Below are positions 35,725-61,734 of a stretch of 64,000 bases of DNA, in pieces. Source of the stretch: Branchiostoma belcheri (lineage: Eukaryota > Chordata > Leptocardii > Amphioxiformes > Branchiostomatidae); assembly GCF_001625305.1 (NCBI RefSeq), contig NW_017803714.1:233774-297773 (forward strand), read 5' to 3'. Under the pieces are notes generated by a model. The model searched no databases. It had not been told where the DNA came from and was given only the letters and a program-made list of their open reading frames with translations. Within the stretch, counting starts at the first letter, position 1, and each line of letters opens with the position of its first letter. Position numbers and translations under genes: made by a program.

Positions 35725-36803
35725 GCCGCATACCGGAGCCGTTACGGGGTTTTGAATACTTCAAATAACGGGCAAGGCGCGAAAGTGGGACTATACTGTC
35801 TTCTCCACGTAACAGTTGCACAAACATAATACCATGTTCGTCCACAATACCTCACAAAGCACGCCTTTCCTACAGCAAATGTCTCAATTCTCCAGAGGTT
35901 TGTACAGAAAGTACCCTTTTGTGTGTATCGCTATTTACAGAGGGGAAACACAGGCTAGATAAAACAGTGTTAGAATGCCGCTGCTGAATGAAAACAGTGA
36001 CAGGAACTATAGCTTGTTACCGTAAGCTTAAACTTTATCGGAAAACGGCCAAACACCACATGCTTTATCCCTGTGTACCTGCAAAAGATCTAAGTCATCT
36101 CATACACCCCTTAGAGAGTATAAACATGACTGTGAAATCCGGGCACCGTTTCGGTTTGTTTTTTCTGCAAAGTTTCATCAGACAAAACCAACTAGTGAGA
36201 ATGAGTAACGACAAATGGGCTGGGAGAGGTTCAAAGCTTCCGTCTTCTTTCTTTCTGAACGACATTCGGTTGATGTACACTCTCTAAGTAAGATACAGAA
36301 CAAAACAGAGGAAATTCGAGACACAAATACAGCAGGTAACCCATGTTACACGATCCGCCCGGCCCATGATACGATGTAAGTCGCCCGACTAAATTTACAC
36401 ACGCCCCGGGGCTTGTTCAAAACTCCGTAACAACAAGGTCTCCAATAACTAAAAGGGTTTCAGTTGGTTTGGGAAATACCTTTGACACGGTCCCTGCGCA
36501 CATAAAGAGTGCCTGTGTGTACCGTGAGTAAACAAATTTATCCTTGATGTTTCAACTTGAAACAGCCAGGTTTACTCATTACTCATGTTCGAAGTTTCCT
36601 GTAATACGCGGAAAGACTGTCCCGAGTTTTCTTAGTCTCAGATTATGTTGTTGCACCCACTGGTCCACTTAAAATGTGAAGTGGCCTCAAAGTAATTTAC
36701 CTTCACCCTGTTGGCATGTAAAAACACACACAGCCGATACTATAACATCTGATTGGTATTAAATATGTCCAGAGGTGTTAGTACGAGGTATGAATGTACT
36801 TAC
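35725..36803. other. Kinase 5' intron, proximal part
   Basis: No coding signal; small ORFs only. Confidence 0.45.
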
Positions 36804-37000
36804 CTTGGCGCGGTTTTTACTCCACTGATTGTCGGTCTTTACTGACATAAAGCCTGAGCAGACACGCGATGGAATATTCATACAGGAAGTACGGCAGGCA
36901 GGCTCGGGTAGAGACTGAGAACTCCCGGCCTCAGCAGCAGCTGTCCCGGCCCGGCTAGGCGGGCGGAGGTCCCCTGTGTGCCGCCCGGCTGACCCGACAA
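36804..37000 (-). other. Probable 5' UTR exon and promoter region of the ACK-like kinase
   Basis: A consensus donor on the minus strand (cgccaag then gtaagt at 36804/36803) lies upstream of the 5' UTR acceptor at 31938. The sequence around 36880-37160 is GC-rich, as expected near a promoter. The exon's upstream limit cannot be seen from sequence alone. Confidence 0.4.
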
Positions 37001-38238
37001 GTCTCGCCCCTAATTAACTCCCCAGAACGGTATGTCACCAATGTGCTCCCACTTCCAATATGGCGGCCGTACGGATCCAAATGTAGGTGTCCAACTTTCC
37101 CCAGGTGAAAGCGTACAGGGCTGGGACAGCGGCCGGTGTACAAAGTTCGGCACACCTCAGGCAGGCACCGGCTTTAGTAGGTAAATACTCATGGGTGACT
37201 CACCGTGTGACTCCTCCCTACATGACGTCACGACTCTACCACTCAGAGTAAAGGGGTGTTCTCTGTTGGCCGACGCTTTTGTAAAGTTTGGTATCGTTTT
37301 TGGTCGAATAAGTCTGATAATAAAGCGACGAAACTGTGCTTCTTGCGTTCAGACGTAGCTACAATTTCTTTTCAAACACATACAGAGAGTCTGCTTTTAA
37401 CATTCAACGTGGGATATGTACAATGTATATATTTGTGACTATCACTGATAAGTTGTGATAACAGAACCACATTCCGGTAGAGCTACATTCCCACACAGAA
37501 GACCACAAAAGGCAACACAAACCGACACGGATATCTTCGATTTGTAAATTAACCGAGACAAGAAGTAGACTTTCAGGCTTTAATACACCAACCACTGGTG
37601 GTAAGCTGGTGTGTTACGCCGAAGGGCGGTTATACCGGTTATACAGATACAGATACAGATACCACGAGTCCACTACGCATAAAATAATGTCATCGTTCAC
37701 AAATATTGCACTAGTATATATGATCTGGGTTACCAATGCTATTTTCGTTTTTGTCCCGGAACTTGTTTACTGACATAAACTTTCTTAGCAGGCACGATTT
37801 AAAGTTTCAGTGCAATTTGGCGGCGAAACAAAATATTCTGGATGAGAAACTTTTAGTATGATATTGACATTTACAGTCATGTCTTAGCACATTTTCGGCG
37901 TTATTTTATACTTGAAGCATTTCAAATAGCGTTTCTACGTAAGGCGTCTCTATTTCTTGGGTACCACCTATAAATAGCTAGGACCAGCCTACGATACAAA
38001 ACAAGCAACCGTTTTTCGTCTGCAACATCGCAGTTTTGCCTCACAGATATTAGTATGCTATATATGGGGTAGGGTTGATTCAACTGACCAGAAATTGACA
38101 AGGAAAATCAAGTTTTGCCAACCCGAATTTGCATTGTGGGGTGCCTAAAAAACCATGTCCTACTAAAAGAGTGACTGGTTGGCGCAGTTTTAGTTGAAAA
38201 AAAGAAAGTTCCCCGACATTTTTCACAAGGGAAACAGA

Positions 38239-38470
38239 ACGTGGGGTCGTGTGGCGTATCGGGTGAGTGCTCAACTCGGAATCAAGAGGTCCCTAGTTCG
38301 AGTCCTGACATGCCACCGATCTTGTGCCCTTTGGAAAGTCACTTTTCACGACTTTCCTCACTTAACTCAAGTGAAATATGATTATTGTTTGTCCTGCATT
38401 CTTTTCTATGTGTGGGATACAGCAACAGCGGCCTGTGTTCCACATGTATTGTACTGTTACAATTTCAATC
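38239..38470 (+). mobile_element. tRNA-derived SINE (family 1) with a different 3' end
   Basis: The head gtggggtcgtgtggcgtatc and B box agttcgagtcc are typical. The 3' part switches to tgtgggatacagcaacagcg and an (aatc)-rich tail, so it is a variant or chimeric copy. Confidence 0.75.
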
Positions 38471-38919
38471 AATCAAATCAAAATCAAAATCATACCCACC
38501 GTTTAGCTTTGTAGACTACTTAATTGTCTTGCCTTAAACAGAAAACGCCCGTCCCTATCCTGGCTGGTGCCAGTGTGATTACCATACCCGACATCAAGAT
38601 TTGGACGCTACCAAACAGCTCCTTTGAACAGAGGAAAGAAAAAAAGATAAAGAAAAGATAGGTCTTTCTTTAACCGTTGGATCTCCTTTTTAGGGATGTC
38701 CCCAAGTGATCCCTGTCTGATGAGGTCATGTCTTATCACCAGCTCTCCTCTTCACTCCCGTGTTTATTGTCATAGTCAACAGGAACAGCAAACAGTAGAT
38801 TCATTAACTACGGCTCAATTCCGCCCAAGCCGCTGGACAAATTCTGTTTCTATCGCGGCGACAGAGCACGTGTAATTTGTCTCCAGGGTATGTAAACGAT
38901 TTTCTACCTTAATCATTAT

Positions 38920-39325
38920 AAGGCCGTGTTGATTTGATTATATGGATGACATCCTCCGGGAACCCCAAAATTGATGCGCGCGTGCGAATAAAAAAAAAGT
39001 TTTGCAAAAAAAAAAGTTCTTTTCACTGTGTGACTATGAAATCTACGTGGTCATGAGGGTTGAGCAAATGGCACAGAGTGTGGTATGGCGAATAATCTAG
39101 TCTTCAAGTTCTTTACATTTTCGTCTTTTTTCGTTCGGCATTCAACGACATTGGTATAGTTTTTATTATTTTTTTTTTTGGTAACTTATGGTATGTTTTT
39201 GCTCATTTTGCAACTGTTTTGTACGATTTACAGTATGGTTGAAAACCTTTTTTTTTTTTTGGGAAACGGCCGAAAATTCATGGGCGCGCAGATGTCATCC
39301 ATATAATCAAATCAACATGGCCTAA
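38920..39325. mobile_element. MITE, GGCCATGTTGATTTG family, with about 9-bp target duplication
   Basis: Ends as in the 29125 copy. Both flanks carry aatcattat (38911-38919 and from about 39326), giving a 9-10-bp duplication. Confidence 0.88.
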
Positions 39326-39390
39326 ATCATTATAACTTCACAGAGAAAAAAGACGATAGACGATTGTTTCGATGGCCTTGCTTCGCCTAA

Positions 39391-39598
39391 AGGCACGGTC
39401 ACATTTCCCAACCCGGGGCCCGGCCGGGCAGTTTTATGGAACAAAAATTATGATATACAAAACACAAAATAAGTTTTAGAAAAATTAAATTAACCGTGAG
39501 TACTCTTTGTGTATACTCTTAGTTTAATACAAATTGTTTATTTTTCGTTCCCACAAACAACCCGGCCGGGCCCCGGCTTGGAAATGCGACCGTGCCCT
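39391..39598. mobile_element. MITE with GGCACGGTCACATTTCC ends
   Basis: aggcacggtcacatttcc and cccggggcccggccggg at the left are mirrored by cccggccgggccccgg and ggaaatgcgaccgtgcc at the right. The centre is AT-rich. A decayed half copy lies near 42040-42080. Confidence 0.85.
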
Positions 39599-39610
39599 AA
39601 GTAAAGCCCA

Positions 39611-40074
39611 TAAGGCCACACCGAGTAAATTTTATGGATGACGTCAACGCGCATTGATTTTGGCCTGTTCCTAGAAAAAAAAACAAGAAATTCCGCTTCC
39701 TGTAACTATGACCAAAGAGTCACGACAGTGCCACAAATCGTTAGATTGACGTGAAACCCGTAACGCGAAATGCGAAATGGGTAAAGAGCACATGCTTTGT
39801 TTCTGCAGGCCTGAAAAAATGTGAAAGAAACAGGACAGGAAGACAACTGCTGTTCCGCCTGATTTATTGCTGTTTTTATGATGAATGAAAGACTTCTTGC
39901 TTGTTAATCTGTTTCACCTCATTCAATTTGTGTCCTAACATTTGTCGTCTCTTAGTATATTTCTAATCTAGGCATCTTGTTTTTTAGGGCCTTTCTTGTT
40001 TTTTGTTCGCCCTCTCGCATTAGATATAGGGTCTCCAAAGGACGTCATCCATAAAATTTATTTGGTGTGGCCTA
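39611..40074. mobile_element. MITE, GGCCACACCGAGTAAATT variant
   Basis: taaggccacaccgagtaaat and its reverse complement (atttatttggtgtggcct) bound 464 bp. Subterminal gatgacgtca and gacgtcatcc pair as in the other family members. Confidence 0.87.
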
Positions 40075-42232
40075 ACCCGAACATACATGTACATTCTCAG
40101 AACCGCCTGATGTCTGTTGTTTAATCCGGTACTTAGACAGTCAATACTAGATGTCAACATGAGCCGTGGTGTGTCCATGTGAAAATAGCACAGCCGTATT
40201 ATCAGACTACTGCGTCAAACAGACCTGGCAGTGATGTTTGTGTGTCAATGATTGTCAGGTGCAGTCCCGGGAACAGCCGCTGTGAGGAGCACTTTTAAAG
40301 TGTGGTAAGTTATACAGGAGCGTACTGCTGCCTGCATGTGCTGCATGCAGTTGATTTTCCTTGAACACTGCTTTGCCTTTTAGAAGTAACAAATACATCG
40401 ACACTGCTACAGATCTGCTGTAGATTTTTTTTACATTGAATACGTTTCGTATTTCTTCATACAGCCTAACTCAATTTTGTGTTTTAAACAGAGCTCTGTG
40501 CACGGGTTAGACAGGCAGGGACATGTTGGCTTCTTCTTCGAGTCCGAAGATAATGAGGGACATGCTTATAATCAATCTACATAATCGTCAAGTTAAAATA
40601 AGATAGTCAAGTCAAGTCAAGTCAAAGTTTATTGCACAACGATTGTCACGGGTACAATGTATGGCAAATAATAAAATTACTAGTCGGTATGTGTCTAACA
40701 TAATGCTATATATATGGTCAACGGACATTGTATCTGACAGAGTATTATAAAAACTACTGGCTAGAGAATATTTCGACTCGTGTACATTCTACATTACGCT
40801 AAACTATACACATGAAGGGTACAGTGAGCAGCTGTACCTAATTATACTAAACATGTTCTATGGCTACTAAACAGAGTGTAACTAAGTTACTTGCCAGGAA
40901 TGTTAAAATTCTACATGTAAGATATAAATGCTACGAAACGCTACACATGTAGTTGAGCGCCGTCCGTGTTGGGCTGACGTCACAATTGCGCTGCGCAGTG
41001 GAGGCCAAAACGATTGTAGCGCCTCAGTTAATACCTTTGAAATTCCTTTTTCTCTTGAAACTTTTGGTCCATTTTGGAGATTTTTGAGCTGGAAGGCACA
41101 GGTAGGGTCTAAACTTTCCTACATTGGTCAAGTTTTGTTTATTTCACCAGTTTAGTGGGCGTAATGAGAGATGTGAGTGGTTAGGTCTTGTCTGGCCAGA
41201 GCGGATGGATACCATGGAAAAGTAGGTCAAAGTTGAGGTTTGTTTACTATCATCAGCTGTGGCGGGAGTTTGAGATGGTCGACCCCCTGTTTTCTTTCTA
41301 TATTTGGGAAGCAGACCCTTGTGGCTACCAGGTGCAGAAGAATTTTTGAGATTGAAGTATGGCTAAGTACTTACACGAGAACTTCTTTTAAGTTTTAGTG
41401 TATTTAAGGATGTGTTCCTATGGCCAGACTTAATAGACTAGTACTGTCTGCCCTGTTCTGAATGTAACTTACTAGGAGCGCCACCTCGCGATCACCTTGT
41501 TACATGCACCCAATTCTCCCCTGAAGCTGCCAAACGAGTTGGCAAAGTTGAGATCACTCCAATACTGTCGTCAATATAGCTGTGTGGCACATTTTAATAA
41601 TACAACTGTTGTTCACATTAGAACATGTATGTATAAGCTGTATATCATTCCGTTTTCTTTCTTTTATACATGTATATCCTTGTTTTGAGTAATCTGTATA
41701 TCCTCTTTCAGTGCACCTTTATACAAAACTGAAACTTATTTTGTCTTATTACCGTTGAAACGAAGCATGCGTTCGGGGCTTGGATAGATAGTTTTTTTTT
41801 TCTTATAAGGGTAGGTCTTGATGAGGCCTCGAAGTGATAAGATTCCTAGAGGCGTTCCGCTGTACTGCAGTGGAGTTAACAGTTTAGAATTTTGGATGGT
41901 AGATAACTTTGTGAGTGAGTAAGATAACTTTTGTGCTCGGAAAAACTGCAGGGGTGGTTATTTATAATTATATAATCATGAGTACTTTTTGTGTATATTC
42001 CTGATAAGAATTGTTGATTTTTTTTTCGTTCATGCAAACAGACCGGATGGGTCCCGGTTTGGAAATGTTAACGTCACCTCAGCAAAAAATATTAGCCTAG
42101 GTACCATCCTCCGAATACGTAGTTTCCGCCGGCTGTCGCTAAAACACATGGAAGATGGCACCCAGGCTACTTAAATTCACGGAAATAAAGGTACAAAAAA
42201 TGACAAAGTCAATAGACATCCATTTTTAGCAC

Positions 42233-42238
42233 TTTATT
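42233..42238 (-). terminator. Poly(A) signal of the glycosyltransferase gene
   Basis: AATAAA on the minus strand, 49 bases past the stop codon at 42287. Position and sequence suit a short 3' UTR. Confidence 0.7.
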
Positions 42239-42286
42239 ATTAGTTAAAGATCATTACATGGTTATGTTTTCTTTTTAAAGGTTTTT

Positions 42287-55135
<12,849 letters not shown>

Positions 55136-55175
55136 CCTAAATCTGCGAACAACAAATCAGAGGAATTATTTTGGG

Positions 55176-55559
55176 TAAGGTCACACCAATTTAATTTGTT
55201 GTTTCTCGGATTAGCCCTGTCCATTTTTTTCTGCTTTGCAAAAAAAATTATTTTTTTGGTTCTAAATCAACTTCAAAATGCTCAATGAAAGACATATTTT
55301 GGCCCCAACGGTTAAAGAAACTCCTTTTCTTCCCATTTGTTCATTTTTTTTCAATGTAGCAATGCAATTTTGTTTCATTAAAAGTTCAAAATCTATTGTC
55401 TTAATTATAAACCGATCTGGCGTGTTCACTTTATGGCTCATACTGTAACAATTCCTGCTATAATGGGGTGCCTTGGTCTGTTGTTTTTTTCACCCTGTCG
55501 CTTCATATTTTTCTGAAAAAAAAATCTGAGAAACAACAAATTAAATTGGTGTGGCCTAA
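55176..55559. mobile_element. MITE, GGTCACACCAATTTAATTTG family
   Basis: taaggtcacaccaatttaat at the left and attaaattggtgtggccta at the right. It begins 33 bases upstream of the acceptor of the first coding exon. Confidence 0.9.
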
Positions 55560-56398
55560 TCTTAAATCTATTGGAACAACTAAGGAGATTGCATGACGTG
55601 CCCTACATACTACAGGTTTATGTCTGACTCTTTATAACCTCCTGTCATTCTGCCTGAGAATCTTTCCCCCTACAACCCACGTGCTGTCAACCTAACCTGT
55701 CCGGACAAGCATCCACATAAACCCGCAGACAACAAATCAAAATCACTTAGTCCAAACCCGAAGTAAAAATATTAATTATATTCTACTCAAACATAGGTAT
55801 GACAGAAATGGTTTAATTATGATGAGATCGAGATCTCTTAGCAAGTTGTTATTACCTGAATCGCTAGTAGAAACAAGGGCTATATTCCTGCTTGCATGGA
55901 GAAGCAGTATGCTTTAATTTCTTGTCAGTTGTCACGAGAGGCAAATGATGAGTACGAAAATGACAGAACTGTGATATATATATAGCCTTTTCGGGCGTCT
56001 TAGGTTCTCGCTATGTCCACGAAGACACTGTGAAGCCAGGTGTACTTTTTCTCTGTTCAGTCGTGAAGAAGTGGGGTCTTGTATAGATTTCCAGCGGATT
56101 ATAACACCCCTTCCTCAACTGATCAAGGCACCGTGTTTAGTAAATTAACAATAAAAATACTGTGTTTTTTTTGGCGGAAATGAACGTCAAAATTATACAA
56201 GTTTCCCAAAAAAATTGCAGCTACGACAACGTTTCCGGGTAAACAATACATGTACGTGCTGTCGGCCATTTTGACTCCGGAACATTTAATGCCTACATTG
56301 TGACAATACGTCATGTACGTCACCAGAATAGGAGAAGAAAAGACATACCTTAGTTATTGAAGCTTTGTAGACACTAATACAATACTTAGCAACTTGTG
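55560..56398. other. Upstream region of the glycosyltransferase gene
   Basis: A possible upstream UTR exon with donor near 55857 (minus strand, attcag then gtaata). An atatatatag word near 55976-55986 could be promoter-related. No coding exon. Confidence 0.35.
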
Positions 56399-57013
56399 TT
56401 TATGTCACATTTAGAGACGATAACATTTAGAGTTCTGCAGTCCTCCGCACCAGACGCCAGGTGGTGTGCGCATGAAGCCCTCTCTTGGGTCAATCAAGAA
56501 CCGGTTTGTCAAGTCTGTTGTGATCTAAATTTAACAGCAGAATTATTCAGTTGTCTAACCCGAGTAAATGAATGGATGAATGAAAGGTTTATTCGTCAAA
56601 AACACATGGCAGCCACAGGCTGAATTGCGTGTTTTACAACATTGACATATTTAAAAATACGCTTAAAAGTACATACTTGACCACATTAAAAGTAATAAGG
56701 GAAGTGCTTTTAAAACCTACACTATATATACAAATCGGATATATACAAGTCCCAGCGTTCCATGATCATACGTACTATGGGCAAAACACTGTTACTGCCT
56801 GTTTTAAAAGGTGGGTCATATAAACAATCGGGCTGTTCTGAAAACGTTTTGTTCTTGTTCTGAGGGTGGACAGTAGATGTCTCTGTCTGGTGTGTCTGCC
56901 AGAGATGTCACCTCTAAATGGGTGCACGATATGTAAATTAACGCTGCTACATCGTACATATGATTAGTTTGGGCTTTGGATTATTTTGGCGTGTTTTAGG
57001 ATTTTTTTTTCAG

Positions 57014-57192
57014 TAAGGTGACACCGACTTAATCTTATAGATGACATCTTCTGAAGATCGGCTAAAAATAAAAATGCTACTAAACCACAGGAATACAAAG
57101 CTGGTATTGTGAATTTTCGGCAGTACAAAGCGATGTTTGTGACAAGCCGAAAATTGCTGATTTTTTTGCGGAATTCAGTCGGTGTGGCCTAA
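57014..57192. mobile_element. MITE, GGTGACACCGACTTAAT, internally deleted
   Basis: gtaaggtgacaccgacttaa and gtcggtgtggcctaa are inverted ends. The copy at 61735-62160 is longer and keeps the gcgcgcg...gatgtcatccataa subterminal part. Confidence 0.8.
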
Positions 57193-58010
57193 AACATAAA
57201 AAGAAATACAACGCACTCAGGATGATAAAACTTATACATGTATGAACGCCGCCATAGAACATAAAAAATAACAAAAGATATGATATTACAATAAAAAGGC
57301 CGACATTTGCTCGGGGGCAAATACATGTACAGCATATTTCAGTCCATCCAATCCCTCCCCATTCCAAATTGGACTCTTCCATAGCAACCTTTTCCATCCA
57401 GTGTTTCAATCCCTTCATAACAACTGTCCTCGACATCATACAATGCTTTTTGGTGTTAATAAACCCCATTAAGTTTTTTTCTGTAACAAATATTCTGAAA
57501 AAAAATAGAGAGATTTTAGTAAAGGTGTTAACGGAAGGTTTGGCCACGGTAGGCTGATCGTTGGCTGGAGGTTGGGAGTAGATCGTGGCGTGGTTGGCTT
57601 GGCACAGCAATAGATTCGATATTATAAGCACATTCTAAACCATGCACAAAGGTACTGGATTTCATGCTGTCGAGGTGTTAATGGAACTTTTTCGGGTTTT
57701 CTGATGTCGTGTTCAAAGAGGTTTAGGATTTCTTTAAAGTTGATTACTTTCCTTGATTCCTTTCTATACAATATGAAATTAAATGCGTTGCGTTTTGTTT
57801 TTTTTCATTATAACTCATGTTATGACATGTCCTAATGAGTCTGCTCTGGCAAAAACACCAGTCGGCCTGGGTACCGGTCTTGTTATTTTGTCTGACGTCG
57901 ACAGGATTTTCCCTGAAAGCATCGTTATTTGTAGCGCAAAACCACCGACAATTTCTGTGAATTCAAGTGGAAAACTGTTACCCTAACAAGGAGACACCTG
58001 GGGAGGAAAG

Positions 58011-58425
58011 ATGCGGAAGGCAGACAAGAAACAAGCAGGTGGCGCTCGGCACAACACCGAGGAAATTGCCATTCTCGAGCCGTATGCAGCAGCGGCCCTC
58101 CCTCCGAACTCTGCTTTCGATAGAGAAACTGGGATAACCGGGAATGAAGAGAAAACGTTACCATGTTCCCTGTACCGGAACAAACAGTCTCAGGCAGCGT
58201 CACATCTGTATGAAGATAAGGAAGACAACAAGGAGTCATCAAAACATGTAGGACGTAAAAATGAACAAGACAAAGATCAAGAAAACCCAAATAAGATGTT
58301 GCCACCGCTATATTCAGAGAGATTGGAAACTGAAAATAAGGCCTACCGACCAACGTCCCCTTTGAGGGAAAAACAACCTGCTGACATGTCCCAATCTTGG
58401 TATGCTGTTCCTAAACGAGCTAAAG
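58011..58425 (+). CDS. Unrecognised gene, first coding exon, duplicate copy 1
   Basis: ATG at 58011 follows an in-frame TAA at 57984. The frame then stays open for 138 codons plus one base to a consensus donor gtatgt at 58426. Residues are hydrophilic and Lys/Glu/Gln/Asn-rich, with Tyr/Pro motifs such as ILEPYAAAALPPNSA, LPPLYSERLE and NKAYRPTSPLR. There is no signal peptide or membrane segment, so it could be the cytoplasmic N-terminus of a longer protein. Between 58426 and the start of the second copy I found no convincing partner exon, so this copy may be an orphan. The same exon recurs at 63060 with 8 amino-acid changes. I do not recognise the family. Confidence 0.55.
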
Positions 58426-61011
58426 GTATGTTGTTGATGCAATCTAAATTACGTATCAGTTTATGTACTTTGAGTTGAGAAAAACATTAAACTATATTAC
58501 ATTTGGTTTATTATAATCTTACTTCCATAATAAGTATCAAAATGAAGCAAAACTTACAAAAATCTCAACATTTTTGAAGGAGATATGAGGTCTCCGAATC
58601 GTTGTTGATTTCATGGCCGTTTGTCAGACATGGTGTTTGAAAATCTCTAATCATTCATAAATTAGGGGTGTAACGTGATGTCAAGCATTCGTGTTGGAAT
58701 AAATTGTGTTTTCTGTTTCTTCGTCTTCTTTTTCTAAATATAATGTACTTTAGAAGTGACCGAAATTCCCAAGAAATTCCCAGGAAATTCATTTCTTATG
58801 TCGATTTATTTCTCTTAAAGGACAGATTTGTCCCTCTATTTACATTGCTTCATGAATTTTTAATGTTAGTCCAGTTGCTTGTTGAATTTTTAACGTTAGT
58901 CCATAAATGTGGTCAAATATTTGTTTTTCGTGTCAGCGCTATTTTATTCAAGCGTAGGCATATGGACCGGTACCAGCAACACTGATCAAACGAAACTTCT
59001 CTTCAGTCTTTTTGTGTTTCTTTATTCTTTCTGTGGCATTGTTTTTAGTGGCTTTTTGTAAAGATATAACTCAGGTGGTGTAAACAAACCCAGGCTGTCA
59101 GTACACCGGGTTTAAACATCTTTTTGAAAATTACCATAACTTAGCAATAGATGGTGAAAAATGGTCCCAACTGGGCAGAGAGGTACAATACACCATGATA
59201 GTCGTATGAATGTGCTTTATGTGCTTTATTAAACCTCCATTGGCGACATACAAGACAGTGGTACAAAATCAAATATGACGCTAATCTTCCTGGAGTTAGG
59301 GTACTTAACAATAGTACAAATACGCTACAATAGTACAAATACATTACATCAAAATTGCAATATTATTTAGATACACTATTAGATATCGTATAAACTAACA
59401 TTTAAAAGTAACATCGATACAACATGTATAAACTAACATTTAAAAGTAACATCACATGCGCCTATCAACTATCTACGAATGTGCCCCATCAACTCCTGCC
59501 TTAACCTACTCTTAATTAGTTGCTGCTTGTACCTCATCACGGTGGAAAAATATTCCAAACTGTTAAAGATCTGTATATGAAAGTCTTCTTCAGGGCGTTC
59601 GTTTTAGGTTTCATTAAACTGTATGTGTTTCTGCTAGCATGACGTGTGAATGAATAGCAATTGTATGACGATGCCTTACATGTCTTGATGTCTCACATAA
59701 TGCATTTCCCCCCACAAAAACATAAATCGAGGAAATATCCTGACATCAGAGACATGTCATATATTGCACATTCTTGCATCTATAGGTTTTCAAAATGTCA
59801 TTCCTGCTCTAAAAAACAATATGTTTTGTTACTTTTAGTGACATAATTAGGGGTATCCCTAACCTTGGTACCCTTATACTTGTTTAGTGGAGATTCCATA
59901 CCATAAAAATACCTCATTTTGCTTTGGTGATGATGTCAAATAATGAGCTAGTCCTCTTGGGGAGGGCTGGATGGAATATTTGCTCTTTTGACCAGATGAC
60001 CCTTCAACAAAGATGTCGATGTGACCATGTGTTGTTTTTGTGCACATGTGCGTCAAGTGCAGCCACATTACAGGCATGTACTGCAGTACATCCATCTTGT
60101 AGCAAGATGTTCTTTGGAGCCATGTTTTCTTTCAATGTTTGCAAAACCATCATTCTCTAAAGGACGATCTGAACGCAATGTAACTGACCTGAGGGTATTA
60201 TGCACTGGAAAGGTATATATGTGGGAACTTTTGTGTCATTTAGCCTCTGTACACTTTGAGAAGCCACACAGGCGAAACCGGTCGTGTGACAGACTGAATA
60301 AAAGTTCTAAACGGGAACTATGCGGCTCCAGATGTCTTACTGAGGGACGACTGCGTGTGCGAGATGTCGGTTAGCTGAGGAATAAATCCCCTCTACTATA
60401 TATACCACCTCTACTATATATATTTATACATCATTCTCTAAAGGGAATGCCTTGCCAAGCCTGTCCAAGATAAGAAGAACAGCCCCTTCCTTGGATAGGT
60501 GATTCCTTCTGAGATAAGATGCACCGCATATTGAGACGGTCATAAAACTAATGAACATGACAGAACGTATGAATCAGCACACCCGTCCAAAATCTGACCG
60601 AATGTTTAATTTCCAGCCGATTCAGATCTAACCTTTTTCAGACTATTTTTAGGACAGCCCACTACAGAAAGCCCTCATTTAGTAAAATGATTAACTTTTC
60701 GATCGGCGTAAACAAGTGTGATAAAGGTAAAGAGATAGAGCACGACCTCTCACTACCTTCAACCACCAAAAATCAACAACGTTAACATGGCATTACTTTT
60801 AAAGCTCTATCGGACTAAAGTAAAATCCTTTTTTAACAAAATAGAAAGAGAAATAACTCCCAAGTTAAAAAATAGCGGCATCCATCCACACATACGAAGA
60901 TGAAGGCTTTTTACAGTTGGTTTGGATGCTCTCATCAATAATTACTCAACATGGGCCTTCTGAGCCTGCGCGAAATGGTGACCTTTGTCCTTTTTTTAAA
61001 AATCCAAACAA
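58426..61011. other. Region after duplicate exon 1, no gene seen
   Basis: 58426-59000 is the duplicated intron start. An LTR-like repeat lies at 60163-60332. Small ORFs only. Confidence 0.5.
60163..60332 (+). mobile_element. LTR-like or Penelope-like repeat fragment, copy 2
   Basis: Shares gtaactgacctgaggg, ggaaaggtatata, cacacaggcgaaaccggtcg and gaataaaagttctaaac with 16051-16229. Confidence 0.65.
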
Positions 61012-61241
61012 TTAATGACCAAACATGGCGACGGCGCACTCAAGTTATATCAACTTTATGCCGCCACCAACACAGGATAGAAATACATGACAGGACAATA
61101 CTCATTTTCAATTGAGTTAAGTGAGGAAAGACGTGTAAAGTGCCTTTCCCAAGGGCACAAAATCGGCGGCATGTCAGGACGCGAACCCAGGACCTCTTGG
61201 TTTCGAGTCGAGCACTCTGACACTACGCCACGCGACCCCAC
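61012..61241 (-). mobile_element. tRNA-derived SINE (family 1), minus strand
   Basis: Minus-strand head ggggtcgcgtggcgtagtg, B box gggttcgcgtcc and full body. It sits just outside the left edge of duplication copy 2. Confidence 0.88.
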
Positions 61242-61734
61242 TATTTGATGTTTGTCTCCACGTTTGTAATTGTGGGTTATCTGATACCAGTCACGAATGC
61301 CTTCATAACCTGTGTATTGATCTGTTGTCATTGCCAATGAAGAAAGAAATAAAAGATTAAATGTTCTTTACCATAAAAGGCTTCTTAAAATAGTTACAAA
61401 AGGAAATGTAGGTTACAGCTCTATGTGCCGGTAGAAAAGCTGTTCACTAAAGTATATTGAATGACAAACCTTTATGTCACATTTAGAGACGATAACATAT
61501 CGAGTTCTGCAGTCCACCGTATCAGACGCCAGGTGGTGTGCGCATGAAGCCATTTCTTGGGTCAATCATGAACCGGTTTGTCAAGTCTGTTGTGATCTAA
61601 ATTTAACTGCAAAATTATCCAGTTGTCTAACCTGAGTAAATGGGTGCACCATACGTCAATTCACGCTACTACATCGTACATATGATTAGTTTGGGCTTTG
61701 GATTATTTTGGCGTGTTTTAGGATTTTTTTTCAG

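Larger units (their letters stand above)
37001..42232. other. Intergenic region, MITE-rich, no supported gene
   Basis: Lies between the divergent-side promoter of the kinase and the 3' end of the glycosyltransferase. It contains a SINE (38239-38470), three MITEs (38920-40074) and an (agtca)n-tailed repeat near 40604-40680. No exon with splice sites or family resemblance was found. Confidence 0.5.

Noticed and set aside
57080..57631. 183-codon minus-strand ORF with hydrophobic runs
   Set aside because: It crosses a MITE and a dispersed repeat, and the matching region of the duplicate near 62 kb does not keep the frame.
57925..58353. 142-codon minus-strand ORF, also at 62974-63402
   Set aside because: It is antisense to the duplicated exon. 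The plus-strand frame has a start, an upstream stop and a good donor.
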